This document shows, in pieces, positions 39,766-48,801 of a stretch of DNA of 64,000 nt. The notes under the pieces are model-generated. The model ran no database searches and had not been told where the DNA came from. It was given only the letters and a program-made list of their open reading frames with translations. Position numbers and translations under genes: made by a program. Source of the stretch: an uncultured Dehalococcoidia bacterium (GTDB lineage Bacteria > Chloroflexota > Dehalococcoidia > Lucifugimonadales > CATOSD01). The stretch is taken from assembly GCA_951812395.1 (NCBI GenBank), contig CATOSD010000001.1:1833108-1897107 (forward strand), read 5' to 3'. Position 1 is the stretch's first letter. Every line of letters starts with the position of its first letter.

Positions 39766-40521
39766 TTGACCAACCCTCACCTCTCGGTCGTCATCCCTGC
39801 CTACAACGAGGCTACCCGCATCGTCGCCACCCTCGACGCGGTGGCCGGTTACCTGTCCGCGGAGCCGTTCTCGTGGGAGATAGTCGTGGTGGACGACGGC
39901 AGCTCCGACGGCACCGCCCGCCTGGTGCGTTCGTGGTCGAAAGACGACAGCCGAGTCCGCGTCGAGTCCATTCCCCACGCCGGCAAGGGCTGGGCCGTGC
40001 GGAGCGGCATGCTGGCCGCACACGGGCGCTTGCGTTTCATGTGCGACGCCGACCTCGCCATGCCCATTTCCAACCTCGACAACTTCCTTAAACGCATCGA
40101 CGACGGCTACGAAGTGGTCATCGGCTCCCGCGAAGCTGAGGGCGCCCGCCGGTTCGACGAGCCGGCGCTGCGCCACGTCATGGGCCGCGTGTTCAACTGG
40201 TCGGTCAAGGCCATCGCGGTGCCGGGCATACAGGACACCCAGTGCGGCTTCAAGTGCTTCCGAGCCGCCGCCGCTGAAGACCTCTTCCGCCTCCAGCGCG
40301 TGCCCGGCTTTGGCTTCGACGTGGAAATCCTCCACCTGGCGTTCAAGCGAGGCTATCGCGTGCACGAGCTTCCCATCGACTGGCGCTACCAGCCGCAGAG
40401 CAAGGTCAGACCCGCCGTGGACTCCTTCCAGATGCTCAAGGACGCGCTGATGGTGCGCTGGCGCTCGATTCGCGGCGCCTATGACAGCGCCCCAACTCCG
40501 AAACCGCGCGAGGAGCGGTAA
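39766..40521 (+). CDS. Family 2 glycosyltransferase (dolichyl/polyprenyl-phosphate glucosyltransferase-like)
   Basis: This 251-residue GT-A enzyme has SVVIPAYNEATRI, the VVDDGSSDGTA nucleotide-sugar site and CDADLAMP as the metal-binding DxD. The IQDTQCGFKCFRA and GFGFDVEIL segments are typical of the ALG5/DPM1-like group. It lacks C-terminal membrane helices, unlike the GtrB type. It would transfer a sugar to a polyprenyl phosphate at the membrane face. The start is TTG at 39766. It lies 36 bases after lysC and 17 bases before the lipoprotein gene. Confidence 0.85.
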   Translation: MTNPHLSVVIPAYNEATRIVATLDAVAGYLSAEPFSWEIVVVDDGSSDGTARLVRSWSKDDSRVRVESIPHAGKGWAVRSGMLAAHGRLRFMCDADLAMPISNLDNFLKRIDDGYEVVIGSREAEGARRFDEPALRHVMGRVFNWSVKAIAVPGIQDTQCGFKCFRAAAAEDLFRLQRVPGFGFDVEILHLAFKRGYRVHELPIDWRYQPQSKVRPAVDSFQMLKDALMVRWRSIRGAYDSAPTPKPREER

Positions 40522-40538
40522 CCGCCAGGGATGCTACG

Positions 40539-41543
40539 ATGAAGTCGAAACGCCTCTACGCCAAGCATCTCACCCCTATCCTAACCCTCCCCCATCAAGA
40601 AGGGGGAAGGGACTTTGAAAGGCTCCTCCTCGTGCTGGCCGCGCTCCCCCTCCTCGCGCTCCTCACCGCCTGCGGCCCCAGTGACGCGCCCGCCACACCA
40701 GCCGCCCCAACCCAGGCCGCGCCAGCCGTGACTACCCCCATTCCGGACGCCGCCAACCTGCGACTCCTTCTCGCGTCCACCGACCTCAGCGTCGGCGCCA
40801 ACCGCGTCGTATTCGCCCTGGTCGCAAGTGGCTCAGGTCCAGTCCGCGAGCCGGACGGCGTTCGCCTTCAGACCTACTACCTCGCCCCCACGGGTCAGGA
40901 AGGCCCCATCCAGACCGTCAGCGCCACGTACCGCGAGTGGGGTGACACCGGGCGCGGCGCGTACACTGTCCGCCTGAACTTCGACAGGGCCGGCGACTGG
41001 GGCCTCGGCGTCAGCGTGGAGAGTCCGAACACCGGGGTGTCTTCCGCATCCGCGCGCGTGGCCGTCCGCGAGCGAAGCCTCACGCCCGCCTTGGGTGCGC
41101 CCGCGCCGCTCACGAAGAGCAAGACCCTTTCCGACACGACGGAGATGAGCGAGCTTACGTCCGACACGCAGCCCGACTCCGAGCTGTACGCGATGACCAT
41201 CGCCCAAGCAGCCGCGTCGGGCGAGCCGCTGGTCGTCGCCTTCTCGACCCCAGCATTCTGCACCACCGCCACGTGCGGCCCGCAGCTCGATGTGCTGAAA
41301 CAGGCCAAGGAGCGCCACTCGGACCGGGCGAACTTCATCCACGTCGAGGTTTACGACAACCCTCACGAGATCCAAGGCGATCTATCCAATGCCAGGATCG
41401 CCCCCGCTGTCACCGAGTGGGGACTCCCCAGCGAGCCGTGGACGTTCGTAATCGGCGGCGATGGTCTTGTGGCCGCCAAGTTCGAGGGCTTCGCCACGCT
41501 CGACGAACTGGAGCAGGCGCTCCAAGCGGTGTTGGGTCCTTAA
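40539..41543 (+). CDS. Lipoprotein with C-terminal thioredoxin-like domain; repeat-derived N-terminus
   Basis: This 334-residue protein has a lipobox (ALLTAC) at about residues 40-45. A threonine/proline linker and a beta-rich middle domain (residues about 60-180) follow. The C-terminal part resembles a thioredoxin fold, with FSTPAFCTTATCGPQLDVL and PSEPWTFVIGGDGLVAAKF. The two Cys are spaced CxxxxC, so classical redox chemistry is uncertain. The first about 27 residues (HLTPILTLPHQEGGRDFE) are translated from a REP-like repeat that has entered the gene start, giving an unusually long N-region before the signal helix. Confidence 0.72.
   Translation: MKSKRLYAKHLTPILTLPHQEGGRDFERLLLVLAALPLLALLTACGPSDAPATPAAPTQAAPAVTTPIPDAANLRLLLASTDLSVGANRVVFALVASGSGPVREPDGVRLQTYYLAPTGQEGPIQTVSATYREWGDTGRGAYTVRLNFDRAGDWGLGVSVESPNTGVSSASARVAVRERSLTPALGAPAPLTKSKTLSDTTEMSELTSDTQPDSELYAMTIAQAAASGEPLVVAFSTPAFCTTATCGPQLDVLKQAKERHSDRANFIHVEVYDNPHEIQGDLSNARIAPAVTEWGLPSEPWTFVIGGDGLVAAKFEGFATLDELEQALQAVLGP
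40572..40613. repeat. REP-like repeat inside the lipoprotein N-terminus
   Basis: CCTATCCTAACCCTCCCCCA followed by AGAAGGGGGAAGGGACT is the reverse-orientation form of the intergenic repeat. Here it is in frame within coding sequence. Confidence 0.6.
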
Positions 41544-41591
41544 CCGGCGCCTCTAGCTAATCTTCCCCCGGCCTTTAAGCCCCGCCAGAAG

Positions 41592-41600
41592 TGTTATGAT
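41592..41600 (+). promoter_or_regulatory. Candidate extended -10 box upstream of Ntn-hydrolase gene
   Basis: TGTTATGAT has an extended -10 character and lies 35 bases before the ATG at 41635. A GGGGG stretch serves as ribosome site. No clear -35 box is seen. Confidence 0.35.
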
Positions 41601-41634
41601 AGGCGCACTCACCAACCGATAAGGGGGCATCGTC

Positions 41635-42627
41635 ATGCTCGGACTCCGACTCTCTTCACCTTGGCCAGACAACTGCACCACCGCAGGAGCGACTGGCGCG
41701 TGCAGCGCCGACGGTCGTGCGCTGATCGGCAGCACCAGCGACGACCCGTTCACCACCCGGACGCGGCTGGTGGTGGAAGAGCCGCCGGACGGCTACCGGT
41801 ACGTCGGCACCCAGATCGTGTCCCAGGACACGAACACCGTGGCCGACTTCAACCACATGCACACGCGCGGCCTGAACGAAAAGGGATTCGCTTACACGTG
41901 GTCGGGGGCAGGCCCGGACCCGGACATCGAGCCGGACAGCAAGCGCGCGGTGGGTGTGCCCTTCTACCGATTCGGCGACCTGCTGCTGAGCCAGGCCGCC
42001 TCCGTCCAGGACGCGATCGGCCTGCTGGAGTCCTATCCCAGGGCGATTCACGGCAACTTCCTGTTCGCCGACTCCGGCGGCGAGGTGGCCCTTGTCGAGG
42101 TGAGCACCCGGTCGCTGCACATAGAGACGCGCACCACCGACGGCTGGATTGGCCGCTCCAACCACTGGATTTCGCCTGAGATGTCGCAGATCACCTACAC
42201 GCCGGCGGACGGCGACTCGACGGTGGTTCGCTACGATCGAATCACGACACTGATGGCGGAGGGCGCCGGCTCCATCGACCCGGCCTACCTGGCGTCTTGC
42301 TTCCGCGACCACTCGACGCTGGAGGAAACGGGCTGGAGCATTTGCGCCCACGGCCACGCCAGGCGGCCCGGCTCGGAGAACCGCGGGGGCAGCGTGAGCT
42401 CCGAGATACTCCAGCCTGCACAGGGCGTGATGTACTACTGCTACGGCTGGCCTTGCGGCGGCCCGTCGGAATACGGCGAGGAGCAGCTCTATCAGGACCG
42501 GTCGTGGGGTAAGTACGTGCCGTTCAAGCTCTCGCGTATGGAGCCGGGCGAGTACGTGACCGTAGACGGACGGCTCACCCCGCTGGCCGTGCGCTACCTC
42601 ACGTCGGGAAACGCCGCGGGCGTGTAG
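41635..42627 (+). CDS. Ntn-hydrolase of the C45/acyl-transferase-like type
   Basis: This 330-residue protein looks like a C45-type peptidase/acyltransferase. The Cys in DNCTTAGATG (residue 14) would become the N-terminal nucleophile after self-cleavage. It is followed by DGRALIGSTSDDPF, FNHMHTRGLNEKGFAYTW, HGNFLFADSGGEVALVEV and GRSNHW motifs. Relatives act on beta-lactam side chains, carcinine or other amides; the substrate is unknown here. No signal peptide is evident. It sits between a lipoprotein and a ureohydrolase gene in an amide-rich catabolic neighbourhood. Confidence 0.65.
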   Translation: MLGLRLSSPWPDNCTTAGATGACSADGRALIGSTSDDPFTTRTRLVVEEPPDGYRYVGTQIVSQDTNTVADFNHMHTRGLNEKGFAYTWSGAGPDPDIEPDSKRAVGVPFYRFGDLLLSQAASVQDAIGLLESYPRAIHGNFLFADSGGEVALVEVSTRSLHIETRTTDGWIGRSNHWISPEMSQITYTPADGDSTVVRYDRITTLMAEGAGSIDPAYLASCFRDHSTLEETGWSICAHGHARRPGSENRGGSVSSEILQPAQGVMYYCYGWPCGGPSEYGEEQLYQDRSWGKYVPFKLSRMEPGEYVTVDGRLTPLAVRYLTSGNAAGV

Positions 42628-42720
42628 CCGGGCCCTGGGCATCGAGGATCGAGCCTTCCAGATTTCTCTACCCCTTTGATGGGCTGACAGGGGCAGGTAC
42701 TGGGAATGAGCCTTCCATAG

Positions 42721-42774
42721 AGTCCCTTCCCTTTCGACGGGGTATTCACAGAGGGAAGGTTAGGATGGGGGTAA
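42721..42774. repeat. REP-like intergenic repeat
   Basis: AGTCCCTTCCCTTTCGACGG followed by GAGGGAAGGTTAGGATGGGG. The 278-base gap 42628-42905 otherwise shows no gene. Confidence 0.6.
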
Positions 42775-42905
42775 CTAACAGGACGCGACCGCCTTGATTT
42801 CTTGATTCCTACCCCTGCCAGCCCTTGATGGGGGAAGTTTAGAGCTGGCCACGTACTCGTTACGGAGATGGGCGTGAAGCCGCTGAAGAGAGAAAGGACA
42901 AAACC

Positions 42906-43889
42906 ATGGTCAACGACAACAAGCAGCAGGCCGGCCCCGGGCGATCGTACCCGTTCGTGGGCATACCTTCGTTCCTGCGCTCCGAGATCTGCACCAACCT
43001 GGACGCCCTGGACGCCGACATTGCGGTGATGGGCGCCCCGACCGACGAAGGCTCTCCATTCCTGCCCGGCGCGCGTTTTGGCCCCCGAGGCATACGCGAG
43101 CACTCCCTGCGGTTCGGGCCGCGCGGGTACTTCGACCAGGATGAGGACAAGGCCTTTCTAGAGCGCGAGCTTACCAACGGCCGCATCGTGGACGTGGGCG
43201 ACGCCGACGTTCTGCCCACCAACGTCGAGCAGACCTTCGCCAACATCACCGACCTCACGCGCCGCATTCTCGACAAGAACGCGCTTCCGGTGGTGCTGGG
43301 CGGCGACCACGCCATCACATTCCCGGTGGTGCGCGCCTACGACGAGCCGCTCCACGTAGTCCACTTCGACGCGCACATAGACTATGCGCCATTCATGCAC
43401 GGCTTCGAGTTCACCAACGGTCACGCCTTCAGGCACATCTACCACATGGACCACGTGGAAAGCCTGACCCAGGTGGGCATACGCAGCCTGCGCAACAACC
43501 GCGAGCATTTGCAGGACTCGGTGAACGACGGCAACCGCGTTATAGGCATGTCCGAGACGAGGGAGCTGGGCGGACCAGGCATCGTGGAGCCGATCCCGCG
43601 TGACGCCAACTGCTACGTGAGCATAGACATCGACGTGCTGGACCTGCCGCTGGTGCCCGGCTGCGTGTCCGCAGAGCCCAACGGCATGACCTACGCGGAG
43701 CTGCGCGAGGCGCTTATCGCCATCGCCCGGCACACCAACGTAGTCGGCTTCGACCTTGTCGAGGTAAACCCGCAGCTCGACGTGGGCACCGGCATCACGT
43801 CCTACGTGGCCGCTCACACCATCCTGGAGTTTCTAGGGCACATCTGCGACCAGCCGCGTTGGGCCGCCAGGGTGGGCGCGGCCGGTTAG
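42906..43889 (+). CDS. Ureohydrolase (agmatinase/arginase family)
   Basis: This 327-residue enzyme has the Mn-binding motifs of the family: VVLGGDHAITFP, VHFDAHIDY and YVSIDIDVLDLPLVPG. The last deviates from the usual DxDxxDP by carrying Leu-Pro instead of Pro after the third Asp. Other family features are GAPTDEGSPFLPGARFGPRGIR and VGFDLVEVNPQLD. It hydrolyses a guanidino compound to urea; agmatine or a guanidino acid are equally possible. The gene follows an AGAGAAAGGA ribosome region. Confidence 0.85.
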   Translation: MVNDNKQQAGPGRSYPFVGIPSFLRSEICTNLDALDADIAVMGAPTDEGSPFLPGARFGPRGIREHSLRFGPRGYFDQDEDKAFLERELTNGRIVDVGDADVLPTNVEQTFANITDLTRRILDKNALPVVLGGDHAITFPVVRAYDEPLHVVHFDAHIDYAPFMHGFEFTNGHAFRHIYHMDHVESLTQVGIRSLRNNREHLQDSVNDGNRVIGMSETRELGGPGIVEPIPRDANCYVSIDIDVLDLPLVPGCVSAEPNGMTYAELREALIAIARHTNVVGFDLVEVNPQLDVGTGITSYVAAHTILEFLGHICDQPRWAARVGAAG

Positions 43890-43923
43890 CCGTCCCCCCT
43901 TACAGCACAGGCTCGCCGTATCC

Positions 43924-45159
43924 ATGCCCCGCATTCAGCTTCTGGATTCCTGGCGAGGCTACCCGAACTACAGGCTGATCTGGACGGCCAACTTCTTCGC
44001 CAACAGCGCTCAGTGGCTGCAACTGCTCACCGTGGGCTGGCTGGTGCAGCGGCTCGCGGAGGGAGGGTTGGCGACGCCCCTGCTGGTGGTCACGGTCGGG
44101 GGACTGAACACCCTGCCCGGGCTCATAGTGAGCCCGTGGGGCGGTGTGATGGGAGACCGCCTGGACCGGCGCAAGCTGGTCATGGCTCTCCAGGCGCTGA
44201 TGGCCGTGCTCGCCCTGCTGTTCGCGTTCTTCGTGCGCTCCGGCGCCGCGGAGGTGTGGCACGCCTACGCCTACGTCTTCATAAGCGGCTGCTGCATATC
44301 GATAACGCAGCCCATGAGCCAGGCGCTGATAGCCAACACCGTGCCGCGCGAGAACCTGTCCAACGCCTACGCCGCGAACGTGCTCACCATCACCGGCACC
44401 CGCTTCATCGGCCCGTTCGTGGGCGGCGTGCTGATAGCCAACCTGGGCTTCTTCTGGAACTTCACCATAGAGTCGCTTCTCTACGCCGGGGTCGTCCTCG
44501 CGCTGCTGCCGATGAAGACGCCGTACTTCCAGGAGCGCTGCGCCGAAGACCGCGGCTCTGTGCTGCGGGACCTGGTGGAAGGCGTCCGCTACGTGTGGAG
44601 CGGCAACCGAGCAATATTCCTGCTGATAGCGCTGGGCATGATTCCAAACGTGGTGCTCCAGCCGCTGATGTTCATGCTGCCGGTGTTCACCGAGCAGGTG
44701 CTGAACAAGGGCGCGGACGTGGGCGGCTACCTGCTGGCGGTCAACGGCGGCGGCGGGCTGGTGGCCGCGCTGATGATGGCCTCGCTGGGCTTCCTGTTCA
44801 GGCGCGGGCCGATAACCCTCACAGCGGCGATAGCCAGCTCGGCGCTGGCGCTCGCGTTCGCGCAGGCGCAGTGGCTGCCCGCGGCGTTCGTCATCATCGC
44901 GATGTTCGCGTTCAGCCAGTCGTGGTTTCGCACCACCAGCGGCGCGCTCATACAAACGCTGGTGCCCGACACGCTCCGCTCCCGCATCACCAGCTTCCAG
45001 TCCTACGGCCGCGGATTCGTCGTGCCGGCCAGCCTGCTCGTGGGTTGGCTCACCGGGCTTACGTCCGTGCCGTTCGCCATCACCGTCATGGGGCTGGTCA
45101 GCTTGGCGGGGGCGCTCGCGTTCCTGGCCACGGCGAGCAGCCTGCGCCGCCTGGAGTGA
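43924..45159 (+). CDS. MFS transporter (MFS_3/enterobactin-exporter-like)
   Basis: This 411-residue membrane protein has 10-12 hydrophobic helices. It has the MFS motif A-like GGVMGDRLDRRKLVMALQ after helix 2 and the NAYAANVLTITGTRFIGPFVGG helix typical of the MFS_3 group. That group exports siderophores, drugs or metabolites; the substrate is unknown. The ATG at 43924 lies 34 bases after the ureohydrolase stop, so the two may be co-transcribed. Confidence 0.85.
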   Translation: MPRIQLLDSWRGYPNYRLIWTANFFANSAQWLQLLTVGWLVQRLAEGGLATPLLVVTVGGLNTLPGLIVSPWGGVMGDRLDRRKLVMALQALMAVLALLFAFFVRSGAAEVWHAYAYVFISGCCISITQPMSQALIANTVPRENLSNAYAANVLTITGTRFIGPFVGGVLIANLGFFWNFTIESLLYAGVVLALLPMKTPYFQERCAEDRGSVLRDLVEGVRYVWSGNRAIFLLIALGMIPNVVLQPLMFMLPVFTEQVLNKGADVGGYLLAVNGGGGLVAALMMASLGFLFRRGPITLTAAIASSALALAFAQAQWLPAAFVIIAMFAFSQSWFRTTSGALIQTLVPDTLRSRITSFQSYGRGFVVPASLLVGWLTGLTSVPFAITVMGLVSLAGALAFLATASSLRRLE

Positions 45160-45252
45160 GTCCGGCCGCTCCACGCGTTATCCTTGCCCCGACCCGCGCT
45201 CGTATCTATACTGGTGCCCAACGGCAAGGGAACCAGACGGGGGGAGGCAGCT

Positions 45253-46662
45253 ATGTCAGAGCGAGTTGACACCATAGTGCGCGGCGGCCTCGTGGCGACG
45301 TCCACGGGCGAGTTCCGCGCCAGCATCGCCATTAGAGGCGAGCGCATCGTGGCCGTCGGGCCGGACGACACGTTGCCCCAGGCCGACGAGTGCGTCGACG
45401 CCTCAGGCAAGCACGTGCTTCCCGGCGCCATAGACTGCCACGTGCACCTGAGACCCACTCCGAACGACGACTGGGCCGTCGGCTCGGTCGCGGCGGCCCA
45501 CGCCGGCCTCACGACCATCATCCCATTCGGGGCCTACGACGCCGAGACGCGCGAGACGCTGCCCCAGGCGATAGAGCGCTGGAAGGCGGAGGCGGAACGC
45601 GATTCGGTCGTGGATTTCGCCTTCCATTACATTCTGAGCAACACACCCTACATCATCGACGGCCTGGCCGAGGCTATCTCGATGGGCGTCGCGTCATTCA
45701 AAATGTTCATGACCTACGACCACCGCGTGTCCGACTCGTTCATTGCCAGGGCGATGGAGATCGTCGGCGCTAACGGCGGGCTGGTGCAGCTCCACGCCGA
45801 GAACGGCGACGTGATCGAGCACCTGATGAACAAGGCCATCGCGGAGGGCCGCACCGCGCCGACGGACTTCCCCGCCACCTGCCCTACCTGGGCCGAGGCG
45901 GAGGCCATCAACCGCGGCGTACTGATGGGCGCGATGACCGACTGCCCCGTCTACATCGTCCACCTCAGCACCCACGAGGGCCTCGAACGCATCAAGGAGG
46001 CACAGCGCCACGGCCAGCGCGTATGGACGGAGACCTGCCCCCAGTACCTGCTCCTGGACGAAACGATAATGGAGCGCATGGGGCCGCTGGCCAAGATCGG
46101 GCCGCCGCTGCGCCCCGCCGACGGCGTGAACCAGGCGGCCATGTGGCAGGGCAGCGAGCACGGCTACATCTCCGCCATCGGCAGCGACCACTCGCCCGGA
46201 CCCCCGGAGCGAAAGAAACACGGCTGGGCCAACATCTTCCGCAGCCCGGACGGTGAGCCGGTGCCCTTTGGCGCACCGTCGCTGGAGACACTGGTGCCGC
46301 TGGTCTACAGCGAAGGCGTCGCTAAGCGCGGCCTTCCCCTGACCTGGATGGCCCGCGTGTTGGCCGAAAACCCCGCCCGCATGTTCGGTCTGTATCCCCG
46401 CAAGGGTGTCATCCAGCCCGGCGCGGACGCCGACCTGCTGATCATCGACCCCGACGCAGAGACGACCATCTCGGCAGCAAACCACCACGGACGCTCCGGG
46501 TTTACCCCCTACGAGGACTGGAATGTGAAGGGCAGGATCGAGACCACCATCCTGCGCGGCAAAGTGCTGCTTCGCGACGGCAAACTGGAGCAAAACGCCG
46601 GCTACGGCAGCTTCATCCACGCGGGCAGACCCACGCCGCCGATCGCGGGCGCGGTCAGATAG
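45253..46662 (+). CDS. Dihydropyrimidinase/D-hydantoinase family cyclic amidase
   Basis: This 469-residue amidohydrolase has IDCHVHLRPT (HxH), the carboxylatable Lys in ASFKMFMTYD, VQLHAENGDV, YIVHLSTHEGLE and GSDHSPG. That is the complete binuclear metal set of hydantoinases and dihydropyrimidinases. It opens cyclic amides such as hydantoins, dihydropyrimidines or allantoin. I start at the ATG preceded by GGGGAGG; the track start 69 bases earlier lies in the leader. The MmgE/PrpD gene begins 10 bases after its stop, so they form an operon. Confidence 0.88.
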   Translation: MSERVDTIVRGGLVATSTGEFRASIAIRGERIVAVGPDDTLPQADECVDASGKHVLPGAIDCHVHLRPTPNDDWAVGSVAAAHAGLTTIIPFGAYDAETRETLPQAIERWKAEAERDSVVDFAFHYILSNTPYIIDGLAEAISMGVASFKMFMTYDHRVSDSFIARAMEIVGANGGLVQLHAENGDVIEHLMNKAIAEGRTAPTDFPATCPTWAEAEAINRGVLMGAMTDCPVYIVHLSTHEGLERIKEAQRHGQRVWTETCPQYLLLDETIMERMGPLAKIGPPLRPADGVNQAAMWQGSEHGYISAIGSDHSPGPPERKKHGWANIFRSPDGEPVPFGAPSLETLVPLVYSEGVAKRGLPLTWMARVLAENPARMFGLYPRKGVIQPGADADLLIIDPDAETTISAANHHGRSGFTPYEDWNVKGRIETTILRGKVLLRDGKLEQNAGYGSFIHAGRPTPPIAGAVR

Positions 46663-46671
46663 GAGCCGAAC

Positions 46672-48018
46672 ATGACTGACTATCTCGACACCTTGTCCGT
46701 GCTCGTCAGCGAAGCAAGTATCGATTCGCTGTCCCCCGACACGCTAAACGCCGTTCGGGACGTGACGCTCGACACGTTGGGCGCCATGGTTGTGGGCAGT
46801 CAACAGCCCGAAAACGTCGCATTCGCGTCCACGATGACGCAGCGCTCGTCCTCGGCCACGGCGACCGTGTTCGGCCACGGCCTCAAGGCCGATCCAATGA
46901 CCGCGACGCTCATCAACGCCACGGCCGGCGTGGCCCTGGAGGTGGACGAGGGCAACCGTTTCGGCGGAGGCCATCCGGCGATCCACTCGCTGCCCGGGGC
47001 CATCGCGCTCGCTGAGGAGATGGGCGCGACCGGGCGCGACTTCGTGGAGAGCGCCCTGGTGGGTTACGAGTTGGAATCGCGAATCGGAGGCGCGACTAAG
47101 CCGCGGTTAAACGTCCACTCCCACGGCCACTGGGGCGTCATCGGCACCGCGGTCGCCGCCGCCAAGCTCAAAGGCTACTCAGCGCGACAAGTGCGCGAGG
47201 TGATCAACATCGCGGCGTCCATGAGCCCGGCCAATAGCTGGCAGCCCGCGTTTCGCGGCGCGACGGTGCGCAATCTCTACCCCGGCCGGTCCGGCCACGA
47301 CGGCCTGCTGGCCGTAGACGTGTACGAGAGCGGTTTCACCGGCTTGGACGACGCCCCTGCGGACGTGTTCGGCACCATCCTGGGCGAGAGCTTCGACCGC
47401 GCGGCGGCGATGGCCAACATGCCCGGCGAGTACCGCATCGAGCAGAACTACTTCAAGTTCTACGCCTGCTGCCGGTTGAACCACCCCGCGCTGGACGCCG
47501 TGTTCGCCGCGGGCGCCGGCGCGAGACTCGACCCGGACGAGGTGGTCGCCGTGGACATCTCTGCGCCGAGTATGCTCGACGGCATGTTAGGCGAGTACCC
47601 CGAAAACATGCTCGCAGCCAAGTTCAACGTTCCCTACGCGGTCGCGGCCTCCCTCGTGCGAGGAAGCGCGGGCGTGGACGAGTTCTACTCGGACGCGAGA
47701 GGGGACGAGCGCATACGCGAGTTGGCGGCAAAGGTGAGCGTCAATGTCGAGCCGCCTCCGACGCCCGTGCCGGCCGGCGGCGTGCCCCCGACCGAAGCGC
47801 GCATCCGGCTGGCTGGTGACCGCGAACTGGTGGGCCGCGCAGCCATCATCAAGGGAGACTACGGCAACAGGCTGCCGCGCGAGCGCCTGGTGGAAAAGTT
47901 CCACGCGCTCAACGACCCCATCCTGGGAACGAGCCGCGCCGCAGAGGTCGTGGACGCGGTGTCACGCCTGGAGGAGTTGTCCGACGTCCGCGAGATTACG
48001 GCTCTGCTCGCCGGCTAG
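46672..48018 (+). CDS. MmgE/PrpD family protein
   Basis: This 448-residue protein of the 2-methylcitrate dehydratase (PrpD)/cis-aconitate decarboxylase fold shows the all-helical N-terminal domain (GAMVVGSQQPENVAFAS) and EVDEGNRFGGGHPAIHSLPG. It also has HSHGHWGVIGTAVAAAKLKG and the LYPGRSGHDGLLAVD segment. Stand-alone members of this family often act on other hydroxyacids; the substrate is not clear. It is tightly coupled to the hydantoinase gene. Confidence 0.85.
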   Translation: MTDYLDTLSVLVSEASIDSLSPDTLNAVRDVTLDTLGAMVVGSQQPENVAFASTMTQRSSSATATVFGHGLKADPMTATLINATAGVALEVDEGNRFGGGHPAIHSLPGAIALAEEMGATGRDFVESALVGYELESRIGGATKPRLNVHSHGHWGVIGTAVAAAKLKGYSARQVREVINIAASMSPANSWQPAFRGATVRNLYPGRSGHDGLLAVDVYESGFTGLDDAPADVFGTILGESFDRAAAMANMPGEYRIEQNYFKFYACCRLNHPALDAVFAAGAGARLDPDEVVAVDISAPSMLDGMLGEYPENMLAAKFNVPYAVAASLVRGSAGVDEFYSDARGDERIRELAAKVSVNVEPPPTPVPAGGVPPTEARIRLAGDRELVGRAAIIKGDYGNRLPRERLVEKFHALNDPILGTSRAAEVVDAVSRLEELSDVREITALLAG

Positions 48019-48055
48019 GCGAGCACCCTGGACTGCGCTGTGGCGGCAATGCTGC

Positions 48056-48580
48056 CTACGGCGCCACGGACAGCATCACCGAGCTGCTGCTCAGCACCGC
48101 CTTGGTGATGGGCTGCTCTTCACGCTCGTCAGCGATGATCTGGTAGGTGAAGGCCAGCACGTACGGAGAGCCGTTCAGGTCAATCGGCAGCGTGTACTCC
48201 GCGTCCGCGCCGTAGCGCCGCTTTTCGGTAGTCTTGCTTCTTGCAATCACGATGACGCGGGTGGCCGTTACGCTCGCCTCCCCGATTGACGCTGCGCTCA
48301 CCGCCTGTGCCAGGGCCGCCTTGTCCACCGGGTTGCCCTCGGGATCGTTCACATCACCGAAAAGCCCCTCGATGTCCGTCGACAGCATGGCCAAAAGGTG
48401 GGTCGGCGTCCACGCTTCCACGATGCTCTGAACTGCCACCTCTTTGACCGGCGTCGGTCCGGGCGTCGGCGTCGGAAAGGTCTGGCGGTCCGCAATGGAC
48501 GCGCCGGTGCCGCGCTCTCCGCACGCCAAAGCGAAGAGCAAAATGACTGCCGGAATGAGTATTACGAGACGCGCTCCCAT
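48056..48580 (-). CDS. Small lipoprotein of unknown function
   Basis: This 174-residue protein has a lipoprotein signal peptide (RLVILIPAVILLFALAC, Cys about residue 20) and a TPTPGPTP spacer. A mixed alpha/beta domain follows (LLAMLSTDIEGLFGDVNDPEG, SVTATRVIVIARS, YVLAFTYQIIADE). I do not recognise the family. It should be a membrane-anchored extracytoplasmic protein. It is convergent with the MmgE/PrpD gene, with 37 bases between the stops. Confidence 0.7.
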   Translation of the reverse strand: MGARLVILIPAVILLFALACGERGTGASIADRQTFPTPTPGPTPVKEVAVQSIVEAWTPTHLLAMLSTDIEGLFGDVNDPEGNPVDKAALAQAVSAASIGEASVTATRVIVIARSKTTEKRRYGADAEYTLPIDLNGSPYVLAFTYQIIADEREEQPITKAVLSSSSVMLSVAP

Positions 48581-48801
48581 CTACATCTCCTGAAAGTGAC
48601 TTTGATTTCATCTATAGTTTAGCTTGCGAACAAGACGCAAGCAACCGGCAGACTGCGTGGACATCCAGAATTGGGCGGTATGCTCCGATGTGGCGGCACA
48701 TGCCTTCCGGTGTGTCCGTACCCATGCGCCTGTGACGTGCCCCGAGGCAGGTCCTAAACCTGCCTGCTGTCTGGCACGTCGGCCGAGCGGGGCCGGTGCC
48801 G

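Noticed and set aside
43900-45174. 424-residue minus-strand ORF opposite the MFS transporter
   Set aside because: Its His/Gln/Arg-rich composition is typical of antisense of a membrane protein; the plus-strand frame has clear MFS helices.
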